A stretch of DNA of 64,000 bases, taken from NCBI RefSeq assembly GCF_000003815.2, contig NC_049983.1, positions 4,040,706 to 4,104,705 of the forward strand. Direction: 5' to 3'. This DNA is from Branchiostoma floridae (lineage: Eukaryota > Chordata > Leptocardii > Amphioxiformes > Branchiostomatidae). This document shows, piece after piece, positions 63,611-64,000 of the stretch. The notes beneath the pieces are model-generated. The model was not told the origin of the DNA. It did no database searches and was given only the letters and a program-made list of their open reading frames with translations. A program made the translations under genes and the position numbers. Numbering within the stretch: the stretch's first letter is position 1; each line of letters opens with the position of its first letter.

Positions 63611-64000
63611 ATGCCTTCAAAGTTTCTCACTGTAATGGGAAAAAAGTCCGCCTTAATTTTGTCCACCTGGAATATTCAAGGCGGTTGTGCTAAAAAGTTT
63701 TGTGATGTTGATTTTTGTTCTTTCTTTAGTAATAGCGATTTGATTTGTATTCAAGAAACCTGGGCAGACAACTTTGTAGATTTTGATTTTCCAGGTTTTA
63801 GTCTTTTTAGTAGTTGTAGAAGTAGAAAGAAGAAAGCAAAAAGGAATTCAGGTGGGGTAGCCACTTTTTTCAGAAGTTCTTTTAAGAAGGGTATCCACAA
63901 ACTCGACAGTAGTTCACCAGACACCATCTGGTGTAAATCAGACAAATATTTTTTCGGCCTTACTAATGATATATACCTTTGTAATGTTTATATTCCCCCC
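63611..64000 (+). CDS. CR1/L2-like LINE ORF2, endonuclease start, open at right window edge
   Basis: From the ATG at 63611 the frame is open for 130 codons to the end of the window. It starts an APE-type endonuclease: SALILSTWNIQGG (first strand with catalytic Asn), LICIQETW (catalytic Glu), then a basic SCRSRKKKAKRNSGGVATFF and YLCNVYIPP at the edge. The ATG at 63635 is an alternative start. It lies 120 bp after ORF1 on the same strand. The rest of the endonuclease and the reverse transcriptase lie outside the window. Confidence 0.9.
   Translation, partial: MPSKFLTVMGKKSALILSTWNIQGGCAKKFCDVDFCSFFSNSDLICIQETWADNFVDFDFPGFSLFSSCRSRKKKAKRNSGGVATFFRSSFKKGIHKLDSSSPDTIWCKSDKYFFGLTNDIYLCNVYIPP

Larger units (their letters stand above)
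60840..64000 (+). mobile_element. CR1/L2-like non-LTR retrotransposon, 3' part outside window
   Basis: ORF1 with esterase followed by APE endonuclease, both intact so far. The 5' end is uncertain: it may lie near the YY1-like block at 60856 or include the repeat at 60330. It runs opposite to gene D and away from it. Confidence 0.82.

Overview
The window looks like genomic DNA of a non-vertebrate chordate, most likely a lancelet (Branchiostoma). The reasons are short, phase-1-rich exons of CCP, SRCR, ZP, EGF and SEA domains shuffled into mosaic receptors, an intron-less LRR receptor, many small non-autonomous repeats, and two different LINE families. Species assignment is inference. Three runs of exactly 100 N (5764-5863, 8228-8327, 12932-13031) are assembly gaps.

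Layout, left to right. (1) 1-5.3 kb, minus strand: an L1/Tx1-like LINE with an intact ORF1 (4510-5322) and an ORF2 that stays open from 3521 to the left edge. (2) 5.3-8.3 kb: AT-rich repeats and gaps. (3) 8.3-13.95 kb, minus: gene A, a secreted or extracellular protein with a signal peptide, a four-exon domain I cannot name and two EGF modules. Its 3' end is lost in a gap. (4) 13.95-16.2 kb: MITEs and a tRNA-derived SINE. (5) 16.2-21.8 kb, minus: gene B, a complete six-exon, 505-residue type II membrane protein resembling fucosyltransferase-like glycosyltransferases. (6) 22-28.8 kb: decayed duplications, two repeat families and one relic CUB exon. (7) 28.8-43.0 kb, plus: gene C, an 18-exon type I membrane mosaic (signal, Thr/Pro linker, two CCP-like, SRCR-like, ZP, furin site, EGF, cbEGF, SEA, cbEGF, TM, short tail). 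(8) 43-53.5 kb: repeats, with a possible minus-strand coding fragment at 48.3-48.85 kb. (9) 53.5-58.3 kb, minus: gene D, an intron-less LRR transmembrane receptor with a very long repetitive cytoplasmic tail. (10) 61.0-64.0 kb, plus: a CR1/L2-like LINE whose ORF1 carries an SGNH esterase domain, followed by the start of its ORF2.

I assembled the exons of genes A-C by hand from GT-AG sites and reading phase. All phases agree, and gene C sums to 2,865 coding bases (954 residues) once one insertion is removed. Nothing was checked against transcripts.

The most unusual biology is in genes C and D. In gene C several exon-intron borders have been copied in tandem: sixteen 42-bp units at the acceptor of the first ZP exon, five 59-bp units at the donor of an EGF exon, and decayed partial exon copies at two more borders. 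The SRCR-like exon of gene C is split by a young 2.67-kb insertion with the direct-repeat order A-B-B-A and an apparent CTTC target duplication, which puts a stop in the exon. In gene D, 38-residue repeats in the tail supply about fifteen YEDI-type tyrosine motifs, close to the Src-family SH2 consensus YEEI. A single in-frame TAG cuts off about 200 further residues of the same repeat.
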